A stretch of 64,000 nucleotides of DNA, taken from contig NZ_CP041763.1 of assembly GCF_007559005.1 (NCBI RefSeq), positions 2,822,463 through 2,886,462 on the forward strand, in the 5' to 3' direction. Under the pieces are notes generated by a model that was given only the letters and a program-made list of their open reading frames with translations, searched no databases and had not been told where the DNA came from. Shown here in pieces: positions 44,529 to 53,039 of this stretch; the stretch's first letter is position 1; each line of letters begins with the position of its first letter. A program made the position numbers and the translations under genes. This DNA is from Gordonia zhaorongruii (GTDB lineage: Bacteria > Actinomycetota > Actinomycetes > Mycobacteriales > Mycobacteriaceae).

Positions 44529-46165
44529 TCACCACGCAACTCGCCGCCGAGACTGAGGCGGTCGGCAACACCGCCATCAACATCTCGATCTTCGTCGCGT
44601 TCGTCGCGGTGACCATGTTCGTGGTGATCCGCGCCAGCCGTAAGAACGCGACGGCATCGGAGTTCTTCACCGCAGGAGGCGGATTCTCCGGAACGCAGAA
44701 CGGTATCGCCATCGCAGGCGATTACCTATCGGCCGCCAGCTTCCTCGGTATCGCAGGCGCCATCGCCGTCTACGGGTACGACGGATTCCTGTACTCGATC
44801 GGGTTCCTCGTCGCCTGGCTCGTCGCGCTGCTCGTCGTCGCCGAACTCCTGCGCAACACGGGTCGATTCACGATGGCCGACGTGCTGAGCTTCCGACTCA
44901 AGGAACGCCCGGTCCGCATGGCCGCGGCGTTGTCGACGCTCGTCGTCTCGCTGTTCTACCTGCTCGCGCAGATGGCCGGGGCCGGCGGACTCGTCGCACT
45001 GCTCCTGAACATCCACGACAAGACCGGTCAGGGCATCGTGATCGCCGTCGTCGGCGTGCTGATGATCGCGTACGTGCTGATCGGCGGCATGAAGGGCACC
45101 ACCTGGGTGCAGATCATCAAAGCGTGCCTGTTGATCGCAGCGGCGGTCGCGATGACGGCGATCGTGCTGGTGAAGTTCGGATTCAACATCTCCCATCTGA
45201 TGGGCGAAGCGCAGAACATGATTTCCGGATCGTCGGATCCGAAGGTCGCGTCCCGTGACGTCCTCGCGCCCGGCGCGAAGTACGGCGGTTCGACGGAGTC
45301 GAAGATCAACTTCCTGTCGCTGGGTCTCGCGTTGGTCCTCGGTACCGCCGGCCTGCCGCACGTCCTGATGCGCTTCTACACGGTGCCCACCGCCAAGGAG
45401 GCTCGCCGTTCCGTTGTCTGGGCGATCTCGCTGATCGGCGCGTTCTACCTGTTCACGCTGATCCTGGGTTACGGCGCGGCCGCCCTCGTCGGACCGGACC
45501 GGATCCTCGGCGCGGCAGGCGGCGAGAACTCGGCAGCTCCGCTCCTCGCTTTGGAACTGGGCGGCACCGTCCTGTTGGGCATCGTGTCCGCGATCGCTTT
45601 CGCGACGATCCTCGCCGTCGTCGCCGGTCTGGCGATCACCGCGTCCGCGTCCTTCGCACACGACATCTACGCATCGGTCATCAAGCGCGGCAAGGCATCC
45701 GAAAGCGACCAGGTGCGCGTCTCGCGGATCACGGTCGTCGTGCTCGGACTCGTGAGCATCGTTCTGGGCATCCTCGCCAACGGACAGAACATCGCGTTCC
45801 TCGTCGCTCTGGCATTCGCGGTGGCCGCCTCGGCGAATCTGCCGACGATCGTCTACTCGCTGTACTGGCGCCGATTCAACACGCGCGGCGCGCTGTGGAG
45901 CATGTACGGCGGTCTGATCTCGTGCATCGCGCTCATCGTCTTCTCGCCTGCGGTGACCGGCAGTGCGACGGCTATGGTCCCCGGTATCGACATCTCGTAT
46001 TTCCCGCTGTCGAACCCGGGCATCGTCTCGATCCCGCTCGCGTTCATCCTCGGCATCGTCGGCACGCTGACGTCGCCCGGCGACCGTGGTGAGCAGGCAC
46101 GCAACGCCGAGATGGAGGTCCGCTCCCTCACCGGAGTCGGAGCCGAAGGCGCTACCGCGCACTGA
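44525..46165 (+). CDS. Acetate/monocarboxylate sodium symporter (ActP/MctC type)
   Basis: 546 residues, about 13 helices, SSS family: SRKNATASEFFTAGGGFSG near the N-terminus, GDYLSAASFLGIAG, and the substrate-pocket segment TAGLPHVLMRFYTVPTAKEA. A DUF485 partner precedes it and the ActP-like C-terminal half SFAHDIYASVIKRGKA is present. It likely imports acetate, pyruvate or propionate with Na+. Its products would feed the glyoxylate shunt encoded elsewhere in the window. It overlaps the DUF485 gene by 4 nt. No RamB box (TTTGCAAA) is visible just upstream. Confidence 0.92.
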   Translation: MITTQLAAETEAVGNTAINISIFVAFVAVTMFVVIRASRKNATASEFFTAGGGFSGTQNGIAIAGDYLSAASFLGIAGAIAVYGYDGFLYSIGFLVAWLVALLVVAELLRNTGRFTMADVLSFRLKERPVRMAAALSTLVVSLFYLLAQMAGAGGLVALLLNIHDKTGQGIVIAVVGVLMIAYVLIGGMKGTTWVQIIKACLLIAAAVAMTAIVLVKFGFNISHLMGEAQNMISGSSDPKVASRDVLAPGAKYGGSTESKINFLSLGLALVLGTAGLPHVLMRFYTVPTAKEARRSVVWAISLIGAFYLFTLILGYGAAALVGPDRILGAAGGENSAAPLLALELGGTVLLGIVSAIAFATILAVVAGLAITASASFAHDIYASVIKRGKASESDQVRVSRITVVVLGLVSIVLGILANGQNIAFLVALAFAVAASANLPTIVYSLYWRRFNTRGALWSMYGGLISCIALIVFSPAVTGSATAMVPGIDISYFPLSNPGIVSIPLAFILGIVGTLTSPGDRGEQARNAEMEVRSLTGVGAEGATAH

Positions 46166-46195
46166 TCAGGGCCCATGTGCCCACTTCCTCGCGCA

Positions 46196-46258
46196 ATGCC
46201 CCGATCGTCACGTCAGTCGCTTGAAACGTTCATTCGACCGACGAGACTTTCGGGGCAT
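46196..46258. terminator. Inverted repeat between symporter and amidase genes
   Basis: ATGCCCCGA (46196-46204) pairs with TCGGGGCAT (46250-46258), but across a 45-nt loop. It lies between converging genes and may act as a weak bidirectional terminator. Confidence 0.4.
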
Positions 46259-46273
46259 CGTGCGATGGAGAGG

Positions 46274-47686
46274 TCAGACAGCGTCCTGGATGCGGGCGAA
46301 CGGCCGTGCAGCCTCGAGCTCGTACGAGAGTTCGAGCAGGGTGCGCTCGTCACCGAGATCGGTGCAGAGATGAACACCGACCGGCAACCCGTCCGGCGTC
46401 GACCCGAGCGGCAGCGACACGGCGGGGGTCCCGCTCACATTGTTGGCCGGAGTGAACGAGACGTAGCGGATGAGACCGTCCAGGATCTCGTCGAAGTCTC
46501 CGGTCGGCGCCAGGTCGCCGATCCTCGGAGTGACATGACCGAGCGTCGGCGACAGGACGACGTCGAACTCGTCGAATATCGCCCGGAAGATCCGCGACCC
46601 GCGCTTGAGGCCGAGTACGTCCCCGGGCAGTCGGTAGAAGTGACGCAGGAACGTGTTCGACAGACCGCGCGTGAACGAATCCACCTGCGACCGGTCGAAC
46701 CCCTTCCCCACGGACACCTTCCCCAATCTGTCGATCCCGAAAGCGAGCAGTCCCCAGTAGTCGATGAACTGGTCGACGAACGACCGGTCCACCGGCAACG
46801 GCACCGTATTGACCCGGTGCCCGAGCGACTCGAGCAGATCGACGGTCTCCATCAACGCGGAATCCGTGGGACGGTCGAGCAGACCGCCCGTGATCGGGGT
46901 GTTCACCAGGGCGATCTTCAACCGCTTGTCGCCGGGCCCCTCCACTGCGCCGATCGGCTTCAGCTTCGACGCCGGATGACGGCGCTCCACATCGGCGAGG
47001 AACGCCACGCTGTCGCGCACGGTACGCGTCATCACTCCGTTGGAGACCAGGTCGATCGGCAGGTTCTTGGTCAGTTCGGCGGGAGCCGTCCGACCGCGTG
47101 AGGGTTTCACACCGACCAGCCCGCAGGCCGCTGCGGGAATGCGCAGGGAGCCGCCGCCGTCGTTCCCGTGAGCGATCGGCACGACGCCCGCCGCGACCAG
47201 CACTGCCGAACCACCGGACGACGCGCCCGCCGAGAAGTCGGTGTCCCACGGGTTGCGAGTGGGATCGCGGTCGACGAACTCGGTGGTCGCCGTCAGCCCG
47301 AAAGCGGGCATCGTCGACGCGCCGAACACGTTGAGTCCGGTGCCGACGAACTCACCGGTGAACGGCTCATCGGCCTGCGCGGCACTCGCCGGGGTCGCAG
47401 CCGACCCGGACCGTGTCGCGATCCCGGCGAATGCGGTGTTGTTCTTGATCACCGTCGGAACACCCGCGAACGGCCCGCTGAACGGTGATGTCGCGGCCCG
47501 CTCGCGCGCACGTTCCCGGTCGTCGATGGCGACCGCCGACAGCGTCGGCTCGATCCGATCCAATCGCGCCAACGACGCTTCCAGCGCCTCGGACGCGGTC
47601 GTCTCCCCATCCGCGATCTGCTTCGCGAGGCCTACCGCATCCAGCTCACCCAGACAGTCGTCGCCGAAGGCGTGCACATGTTTCAT
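46274..47686 (-). CDS. Amidase signature family enzyme
   Basis: 470 residues. The Ser-cisSer-Lys triad is visible: Lys81 (TVIKNN), cis-Ser156 (GASSGGS at 154-160) and nucleophile Ser180 (GNDGGGS). Typical amidase signature hydrolase acting on short-chain or aromatic amides. ATG 47686 follows a TAGGGT box by 7 nt. It is divergent from the acyl-CoA dehydrogenase pair with 64 bp between starts, so co-regulation is possible. No GatB neighbour, so a tRNA amidotransferase role is unlikely. Confidence 0.9.
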   Translation of the reverse strand: MKHVHAFGDDCLGELDAVGLAKQIADGETTASEALEASLARLDRIEPTLSAVAIDDRERARERAATSPFSGPFAGVPTVIKNNTAFAGIATRSGSAATPASAAQADEPFTGEFVGTGLNVFGASTMPAFGLTATTEFVDRDPTRNPWDTDFSAGASSGGSAVLVAAGVVPIAHGNDGGGSLRIPAAACGLVGVKPSRGRTAPAELTKNLPIDLVSNGVMTRTVRDSVAFLADVERRHPASKLKPIGAVEGPGDKRLKIALVNTPITGGLLDRPTDSALMETVDLLESLGHRVNTVPLPVDRSFVDQFIDYWGLLAFGIDRLGKVSVGKGFDRSQVDSFTRGLSNTFLRHFYRLPGDVLGLKRGSRIFRAIFDEFDVVLSPTLGHVTPRIGDLAPTGDFDEILDGLIRYVSFTPANNVSGTPAVSLPLGSTPDGLPVGVHLCTDLGDERTLLELSYELEAARPFARIQDAV

Positions 47687-47693
47687 GCGGAAC

Positions 47694-47699
47694 ACCCTA
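47694..47699 (-). promoter_or_regulatory. Leaderless -10 box of the amidase gene
   Basis: TAGGGT on the minus strand, 7 nt before the ATG at 47686. Confidence 0.45.
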
Positions 47700-47738
47700 C
47701 GTCGACCGGTTGACGTGACGTGATCCACATCGTCCGGG

Positions 47739-47744
47739 TAGTAA
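47739..47744 (+). promoter_or_regulatory. Possible leaderless -10 box of the acyl-CoA dehydrogenase pair
   Basis: TAGTAA, 6 nt before the ATG at 47751. The last base deviates from TANNNT, so confidence is lower. Confidence 0.3.
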
Positions 47745-47750
47745 TAGGGC

Positions 47751-48947
47751 ATGCAACTGCGATTCACGCCCGAAGAGGAGTCGTTTCGCCGCGAACTCCG
47801 CGACTTCTTCACCACGGCGATCCCCGAGGAGATTCGCCGCCGCAATGAAGAAGGCAAGCAGCAGTGGCCCGACGACGTCGTGACCACAACGCGCATCCTC
47901 AACGAGCGCGGAATCGCGGTGCCCGCCTGGCCCGTCGAAGCCGGTGGTCAGGACTGGACGCCGGTGCAGCACCACATCTGGCGAGAGGAGATGTCGCTCA
48001 ACTTCGTCCCCGACCTGCTCCCGTTCAATGCGGGCATGGTCGGTCCGGTCATCGCGCACTTCGGCAACGACGCCCAGAAGGAGCGCTTCCTGCCTGCCAC
48101 TCGAAACCTCGACCTGTGGTGGTGCCAGGGGTTCTCCGAGCCGGAGGCGGGCAGCGACCTCGCATCACTCAAGACGCGGGCGGTCCGCGACGGCGACGAG
48201 TACGTCGTCAACGGACAGAAGACCTGGACCACCCTCGGCCAGTACGCCGACTGGATCTTCATGCTGGTCCGCACCGACCCGGACGTGAAGAAGCAGGCGG
48301 GCATCAGCTTTCTGCTGATCGACCTGGATACGCCGGGTATCGAGATGCGCCCGATCCAGCTGATCGACGGCGGTCACGAGGTGAACGAGGTGTTCTTCAA
48401 CGACGTTCGCGTCCCCGCCGAGAATCTGGTCGGGAAGGAGAACGACGGTTGGACCATCGCGAAGTTCCTGCTCGGAAACGAGCGGTCGGGCATCGCCCGC
48501 GTCGGCTACACCAAGACCAAGCTCGCCCGCGCCAAGACGCTGGCTGCGCAGATCACGACTCCGGTCGGCACCCTTCTCGACGATCCGGCGATCGCCTCGC
48601 GGATCGCAGACCTCGAGAATCAACTGCTCGCCCTGGAGGTCACGCAGTTGCGGGTGGTCGTGGGTTCGTCGGACGGCAAGCCCAATCCGGCGTCGTCGCT
48701 GTTGAAGCTGCGCGGTTCGGAACTCCAGCAGGAGGCCATGGAGCTGCTCGCCGACATCGCCGGCGCCGACTCGCTGCCGGTGGCCGGGCCCGACGCCGCA
48801 GACGCCAACGGAACAGCCGACGTGCTGTCGCCGGAGTGGGCGCAGCTATCGGTGCCGACCTATCTCAACTACCGCAAGGTGACGATCTACGGCGGCTCGT
48901 CGGAAGTTCAGCGCCAGATCATCGACAAGGCCGTTCTGGGTCTGTAG
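47751..48947 (+). CDS. Acyl-CoA dehydrogenase, subunit 1 of a pair
   Basis: 398 residues with the acyl-CoA dehydrogenase fold: WWCQGFSEPEAGSDLASLKT, the flavin-adjacent loop KTWTTLGQYADWIFML, and a C-terminal VTIYGGSSEVQRQIIDKAVLGL typical of FadE-type heteromeric members. It catalyses alpha,beta-dehydrogenation of an acyl-CoA with FAD. I could not place the catalytic Glu with certainty. A second acyl-CoA dehydrogenase follows 28 bp downstream. In mycobacteria such adjacent pairs form alpha2-beta2 enzymes for sterol side chains (FadE28-FadE29 type), which is the likely reading here. Confidence 0.9.
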   Translation: MQLRFTPEEESFRRELRDFFTTAIPEEIRRRNEEGKQQWPDDVVTTTRILNERGIAVPAWPVEAGGQDWTPVQHHIWREEMSLNFVPDLLPFNAGMVGPVIAHFGNDAQKERFLPATRNLDLWWCQGFSEPEAGSDLASLKTRAVRDGDEYVVNGQKTWTTLGQYADWIFMLVRTDPDVKKQAGISFLLIDLDTPGIEMRPIQLIDGGHEVNEVFFNDVRVPAENLVGKENDGWTIAKFLLGNERSGIARVGYTKTKLARAKTLAAQITTPVGTLLDDPAIASRIADLENQLLALEVTQLRVVVGSSDGKPNPASSLLKLRGSELQQEAMELLADIAGADSLPVAGPDAADANGTADVLSPEWAQLSVPTYLNYRKVTIYGGSSEVQRQIIDKAVLGL

Positions 48948-48975
48948 ACCCAGACCACGAGACGCAGGGAACCCG

Positions 48976-50106
48976 ATGGAATTCGAACTCTCCGAAGAAC
49001 AAGCTCTGCTACGCGACACAGTGCGCAGCGCGCTCACCAATGCCTACGACGTCGAGAAGCTCCGCGCCGTCACCGACACCGAGCTCGGCTGGAGTCGTGA
49101 TGTCTGGCGCTCGCTCGCCGAGATCGGCATCCTCGGTCTCGTCTTCCGTGAGGAGGACGGCGGCATGGGCGCCGGCCCGGAGGAGCTCTCGGTGGTGATG
49201 ACCGAGATCGGCGCGAGCCTGGCTCCCGAACCGCTGCTCGGTTCGGTCGTCGTGCCCGGCTCACTCGTCGCCCGCACCGCCGACGACACCACCCGTTCCG
49301 AGATCGTCGACGGGCTGTCATCCGGCGCACGGCTCCTCGCATTCGCGCACAACGAGAATCGGGACCGTTGGCCGCACGCCGCAGTACTCACCGACGGCGC
49401 CGCGACGACCGCCACCGACGGGACGATCACCGGGGTCAAGACACTCGTCGACCACGGCGATGTCGCCGATACCTTCGTCGTCTCGGCCCGCGAGGCCGAC
49501 GGCACCGTCGGGCTCTACCTCGTCCCCGCCGACGCCGAGGGGGTCACCGTGACGCCGTACCGCACCCACGACCGTCGCCGCGGCGCGCAGGTGGAGTTCA
49601 CGGGCACTCCCGGAACCCGACTCGGAGAGGGCGACGCCTCGCAGGCCATCACCGAAGTGGAGATCGCCGCACAGTCGGCGCTGTGCGCGGAGGCGGTCGG
49701 CGCCATGAGTCGGGCGCTCGACCTCACCACCGAGTATCTGAAGGCGCGCAAGCAGTTCGGCGTCCCCCTGTCCACCTTCCAGGCACTCTCGCACCGGGCC
49801 GCCGATATGTACGTGCAGGTGGAACTCGCTCGCAGCATGAGCACCTATCTCACGGCATCGCTCGCCGACGGCGACTACGACCCGATCACCGCGTCCCGCG
49901 CCAAGCTGCAGATCTGCCGCAGCGGACGGCACGTCGGGCAGGAGGCCATCCAGATGCACGGCGGCATCGGCATGACCGCCGAATACCCGGTCGGGCACTA
50001 CGCGAGCCGGCTCACCGCCATCTCGCACACGCTCGGCGACGCCGACGCCCATCTGGCGAAGCTGACCGGGTCGGTCGCCGAATGGAAGATGGTCACCGTC
50101 GGCTGA
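48976..50106 (+). CDS. Acyl-CoA dehydrogenase, subunit 2 of a pair
   Basis: 376 residues. LRDTVRSALTNAYDVEKL and GIGMTAEYPVGHYASRLTAI are acyl-CoA dehydrogenase features; the segment RKQFGVPLSTFQALSHRAADM is the flavin-contacting helix of the family. It is one of two neighbouring, clearly different dehydrogenases on one transcript, so a heterotetramer is probable. ATG 48976 follows CAGGGAA. Substrate unknown; the neighbouring amidase does not indicate one. Confidence 0.88.
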   Translation: MEFELSEEQALLRDTVRSALTNAYDVEKLRAVTDTELGWSRDVWRSLAEIGILGLVFREEDGGMGAGPEELSVVMTEIGASLAPEPLLGSVVVPGSLVARTADDTTRSEIVDGLSSGARLLAFAHNENRDRWPHAAVLTDGAATTATDGTITGVKTLVDHGDVADTFVVSAREADGTVGLYLVPADAEGVTVTPYRTHDRRRGAQVEFTGTPGTRLGEGDASQAITEVEIAAQSALCAEAVGAMSRALDLTTEYLKARKQFGVPLSTFQALSHRAADMYVQVELARSMSTYLTASLADGDYDPITASRAKLQICRSGRHVGQEAIQMHGGIGMTAEYPVGHYASRLTAISHTLGDADAHLAKLTGSVAEWKMVTVG

Positions 50107-50116
50107 CGAATCCCCT

Positions 50117-50122
50117 TAAGGT
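50117..50122 (+). promoter_or_regulatory. Leaderless -10 box of the DUF350 gene
   Basis: TAAGGT, 6 nt before the ATG at 50129, overlapping a possible Shine-Dalgarno (AAGGTGA). Confidence 0.35.
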
Positions 50123-50128
50123 GAACGC

Positions 50129-50569
50129 ATGGAACCGCTGGAGACCTTCCGCAGCAGCCTCGCCGACGTCACCTCGTACGGACTGCTGTCGGTCGGCCTG
50201 CTCATCGTCGGCTTCGCCGCACTCGACCTGATCACTCCGGGGAGTCTGCGCACCAAGGTGTGGGCCGAGCAGAACCGCTCGGCCGTGGTCCTCGCCGTCG
50301 CGCAGGCGTCCGGGCTCGCGATCGCCCTCGCCGCCGCGATCGGCGCGTCCACCGGCTTCGACCTCTGGCAGGGCATTCTGTTCGCACTCGGCTACGGGGT
50401 CGCGACGATCGCGCTGATGATGTTCTCGTTCGTGCTCATCGACTGGCTCACGCCCGGACGACTCGGGGCGGTGCTGCTCGACGAGTCCGGCGACGGCTAT
50501 TCGCGCGCCGCATGGCTCAACGCCGTGGTGTTCGTCGCGATCGGCCTGTTCGTCGCCGCGGCACTCTGA
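50129..50569 (+). CDS. DUF350 membrane protein
   Basis: 146 residues with four hydrophobic helices in the pattern of DUF350 (two repeats of two helices, with LITPGSLRTKVW and DWLTPGRLGAVLL as equivalent loops). Members are small integral membrane proteins of unknown function. ATG 50129 may be read leaderless (TAAGGT 6 nt upstream) or by AAGGTGA. It sits 22 bp after the dehydrogenase pair, so it may share their transcript. Confidence 0.75.
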   Translation: MEPLETFRSSLADVTSYGLLSVGLLIVGFAALDLITPGSLRTKVWAEQNRSAVVLAVAQASGLAIALAAAIGASTGFDLWQGILFALGYGVATIALMMFSFVLIDWLTPGRLGAVLLDESGDGYSRAAWLNAVVFVAIGLFVAAAL

Positions 50570-50759
50570 TTCCACTCCCGACTGCGCGCCCCGGTGCGAA
50601 GTACCCCCACGATCTCCCGCTGCCCGCATCACCGACCCGCATGCGCCGGCGTCTCCCGTCCGCGAGCCGATTCGGCCGTTCTACGTGCTGGTGATGCGAG
50701 CCGGTCACGCCGACTGGTTTATGGTGGCGGGCAACACCCTACGACCGAAGGAATATGTC

Positions 50760-51221
50760 ATGGCCGCACCGCGTATCGAGGACTCCGTCGAGATCAACGC
50801 CACTCCGGAGGCGGTCTGGTCGGTCATCAGCGACCTCAAGCGCATGGGCGAGTGGAGTCCGCAGTGCCAGAAGATGATCGTCTTCGGTGGTGAGGTGAAG
50901 CAGGGGGCACGAACCCTGAACGTAAACCGTCGCGGTCCGCTCGTGTGGCCGACGAACGCCAAGGTCGTCGCCTTCGAGCCCAATCGCGAGGTCGCGTTCC
51001 GCGTCTTCGAGAACCGGACCGTGTGGTCGTACCGGATCGAGCCCAGCGCGAACGGCGTGACGCTCACCGAATCGCGCGCGGCTGCGGGCGGTAAGACCAC
51101 CGCGGTGTCGGCGTTCCTCGTCGACAAGGTGTTCGGCGGCGAGGAGTCGTTCGAGGCCGAACTCGGCGAAGGCATCCGCGAGACCCTCGGAAAGATCAAG
51201 CGCGCCGCCGAGGCCTCCTGA
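50760..51221 (+). CDS. SRPBCC-family protein
   Basis: 153 residues: RIEDSVEINATPEAVWSVI, the classical N-terminal strand and helix of the SRPBCC/polyketide-cyclase fold, followed by SDLKRMGEWSPQC. The C-terminal helix is present. Role unknown; small-molecule binding in the cytoplasm. AAGGAA lies 6 nt before ATG 50760. It stands alone upstream of the phospholipid operon, 78 bp from psd. Confidence 0.8.
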   Translation: MAAPRIEDSVEINATPEAVWSVISDLKRMGEWSPQCQKMIVFGGEVKQGARTLNVNRRGPLVWPTNAKVVAFEPNREVAFRVFENRTVWSYRIEPSANGVTLTESRAAAGGKTTAVSAFLVDKVFGGEESFEAELGEGIRETLGKIKRAAEAS

Positions 51222-51299
51222 CACCGGCGTTAAGCTGAGTGCCAACACCATGAGCTCCCGCTCGACCTGCTGCCGGAGCCAGACTTAGGAGGCACCCGG

Positions 51300-52016
51300 G
51301 TGGCACGACGCCCCGCACGCCCTGATGCACGTACCGGTGCCGGGCACCTGATCGACCTGTTCCAGGAGACGGTTCCGCCGATCCATCGCGGTGGGATCGG
51401 GTTCATCGCCGGTCCCGCGGCGGTCGCCGTGCTCGGCCGCGGCCATCCCTGGATCACCCGTCCGGCGCTGGCCGCGGCGGGCGCTTCCGCTCTCTTCTTC
51501 CGAAACCCGTCACGCGTGCCGCCGACCGAACCCGGTCTCGTCGTCGCGCCTGCCGACGGCACCGTCGCACTCGTCGACGAGGCGGTCCCCCACCCGGAAC
51601 TCGGCCTCGGCGACCAGCCGGTGCCGCGCGTCTCCACGTTCCTGTCGATCTTCGACGTCCACGTGCAGCGCGTCCCCATCGCGGGTCGCGTGCTGTCGGT
51701 GGAGCACACGCCCGGCGAGTTCCTGTCGGCCGACCTCCCCGAAGCCAGTACCGCCAACGAACGGACCTCGATGACCTTGGCGACCGGACCCGACGGCACC
51801 GGCCCGCAGGTGGGAGTCGTGCAGATCGCGGGCCTGATCGCCCGGCGCATCGTCAACGAGACCGCGGTCGGCGACGATCTGGGCCTCGGTGACACCTACG
51901 GTCTGATCCGTTTCGGTTCGCGCGTGGACGTGTTCCTCCCGCCCGGCACCGTGCCTCGCGTCGCCGTCGGACAACGCGCGGTCGGCGCCGAGACCGTATT
52001 CGCGAGCCTGCGCTGA
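51300..52016 (+). CDS. psd: Phosphatidylserine decarboxylase proenzyme
   Basis: 238 residues, the short soluble/peripheral PSD type. The pro-enzyme cleaves itself at Gly-Ser within IRFGSRVD to form a pyruvoyl group on the new alpha chain. VVAPADGTVALVDEA and FDVHVQRVPIAGRV are conserved substrate-site segments. It turns phosphatidylserine into phosphatidylethanolamine at the membrane. Start GTG 51300 follows TAGGAGG with good spacing. The stop shares one base with the pssA ATG (TGATG). It is the Rv0437c counterpart. Confidence 0.95.
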   Translation: MARRPARPDARTGAGHLIDLFQETVPPIHRGGIGFIAGPAAVAVLGRGHPWITRPALAAAGASALFFRNPSRVPPTEPGLVVAPADGTVALVDEAVPHPELGLGDQPVPRVSTFLSIFDVHVQRVPIAGRVLSVEHTPGEFLSADLPEASTANERTSMTLATGPDGTGPQVGVVQIAGLIARRIVNETAVGDDLGLGDTYGLIRFGSRVDVFLPPGTVPRVAVGQRAVGAETVFASLR

Positions 52017-53035
52017 TGGCACCTGCCCGACCCGGCCCCCGTCGCCCCGACCGCCCGCGCCGGCGTCTGCGCGTCGCCGGACGCACGCCGCGCCGCGACC
52101 GCCCGAATCTGCGCCGACCGTTGCGCGGCAGCCGCATCTTCCTTCCGTCCGCGCTCACCATCCTCGCGGTCTGCGCCGGACTGACCGCGGTTCGCTCCGC
52201 GGACACCGGCGACATCGACATGGCTCTCGCGCTCCTCGTCGTCGCCGCCGTCCTCGACGGCCTGGACGGCCGAGTCGCCCGGATGATGGACGCGACCACC
52301 AAGATCGGCGCCGAGATCGACTCGCTCGCGGACGCCATCAACTTCGGGGTGGCACCTGCGCTCATCGTGTACTCGGCCGTCATCCGCCAGCACGAGGGCG
52401 CAGGCGCCGACCTCGGCTGGGTCCTGGCACTGATCTACTGCTCGGCGATCGTGCTGCGCCTGGCACGTTTCAACACTCTGCTGGACGACGACTCCGCGCC
52501 CGGGTACACCAAGGACTTCTTCGTCGGCGTGCCTGCACCGACCGCCGCCGTCATGGCCCTGCTGCCGGTCGGCGTCACCCAGCACTTCGGCGACGGCTGG
52601 TGGACGTCCACCGCGGTGGTCGGCACCTGGCTGGTGTTCGTCGGCCTGCTCGCGGTGAGCCGGATCCCCACGCTTTCCTTCAAGTCGGCACGGGTCCGTC
52701 CGAGTGCGCTCGCCGGGTTGCTGGTCGTCGTCGCCGCCGCAGCCGCGCTCCTGATGACGTTCCCGTACCTGTTGATGATCATCGCGGTGACGGCATACCT
52801 GCTGCACATCCCGTTCGCCTGGCGCATGCAGAGGTGGATCGCGGCGCACCCCGAGCACTGGGACATTCCCGCTCGTGATCGGCGCATCGAGCGCCGTTCG
52901 GAGAAGCGCGCCGCCGTCGCCGCGGGAACTCGCCGCCGCGTTATCCCGACCAAATCGTCGACCCGACTCGGTCTGCGCCGGCCGGTCGCACGCACGACGC
53001 ACGACACTCACCCGTCTCACACTCACGAGGACTGA
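52016..53035 (+). CDS. pssA: CDP-diacylglycerol--serine O-phosphatidyltransferase
   Basis: 339 residues. About seven hydrophobic helices and the CDP-alcohol phosphotransferase signature DGRVARMMDATTKIGAEIDSLAD (D-G-x2-A-R-x8-G-x3-D-x3-D), which binds CDP-DAG with two metals. It makes phosphatidylserine, which Psd decarboxylates. The N-terminal 40 residues are Arg/Pro-rich and the C-terminus is basic and His-rich, both longer than needed for catalysis. Coupled to psd and followed by the CDC48-like ATPase after 4 bp. Confidence 0.95.
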   Translation: MAPARPGPRRPDRPRRRLRVAGRTPRRDRPNLRRPLRGSRIFLPSALTILAVCAGLTAVRSADTGDIDMALALLVVAAVLDGLDGRVARMMDATTKIGAEIDSLADAINFGVAPALIVYSAVIRQHEGAGADLGWVLALIYCSAIVLRLARFNTLLDDDSAPGYTKDFFVGVPAPTAAVMALLPVGVTQHFGDGWWTSTAVVGTWLVFVGLLAVSRIPTLSFKSARVRPSALAGLLVVVAAAAALLMTFPYLLMIIAVTAYLLHIPFAWRMQRWIAAHPEHWDIPARDRRIERRSEKRAAVAAGTRRRVIPTKSSTRLGLRRPVARTTHDTHPSHTHED

Positions 53036-53039
53036 TCCA

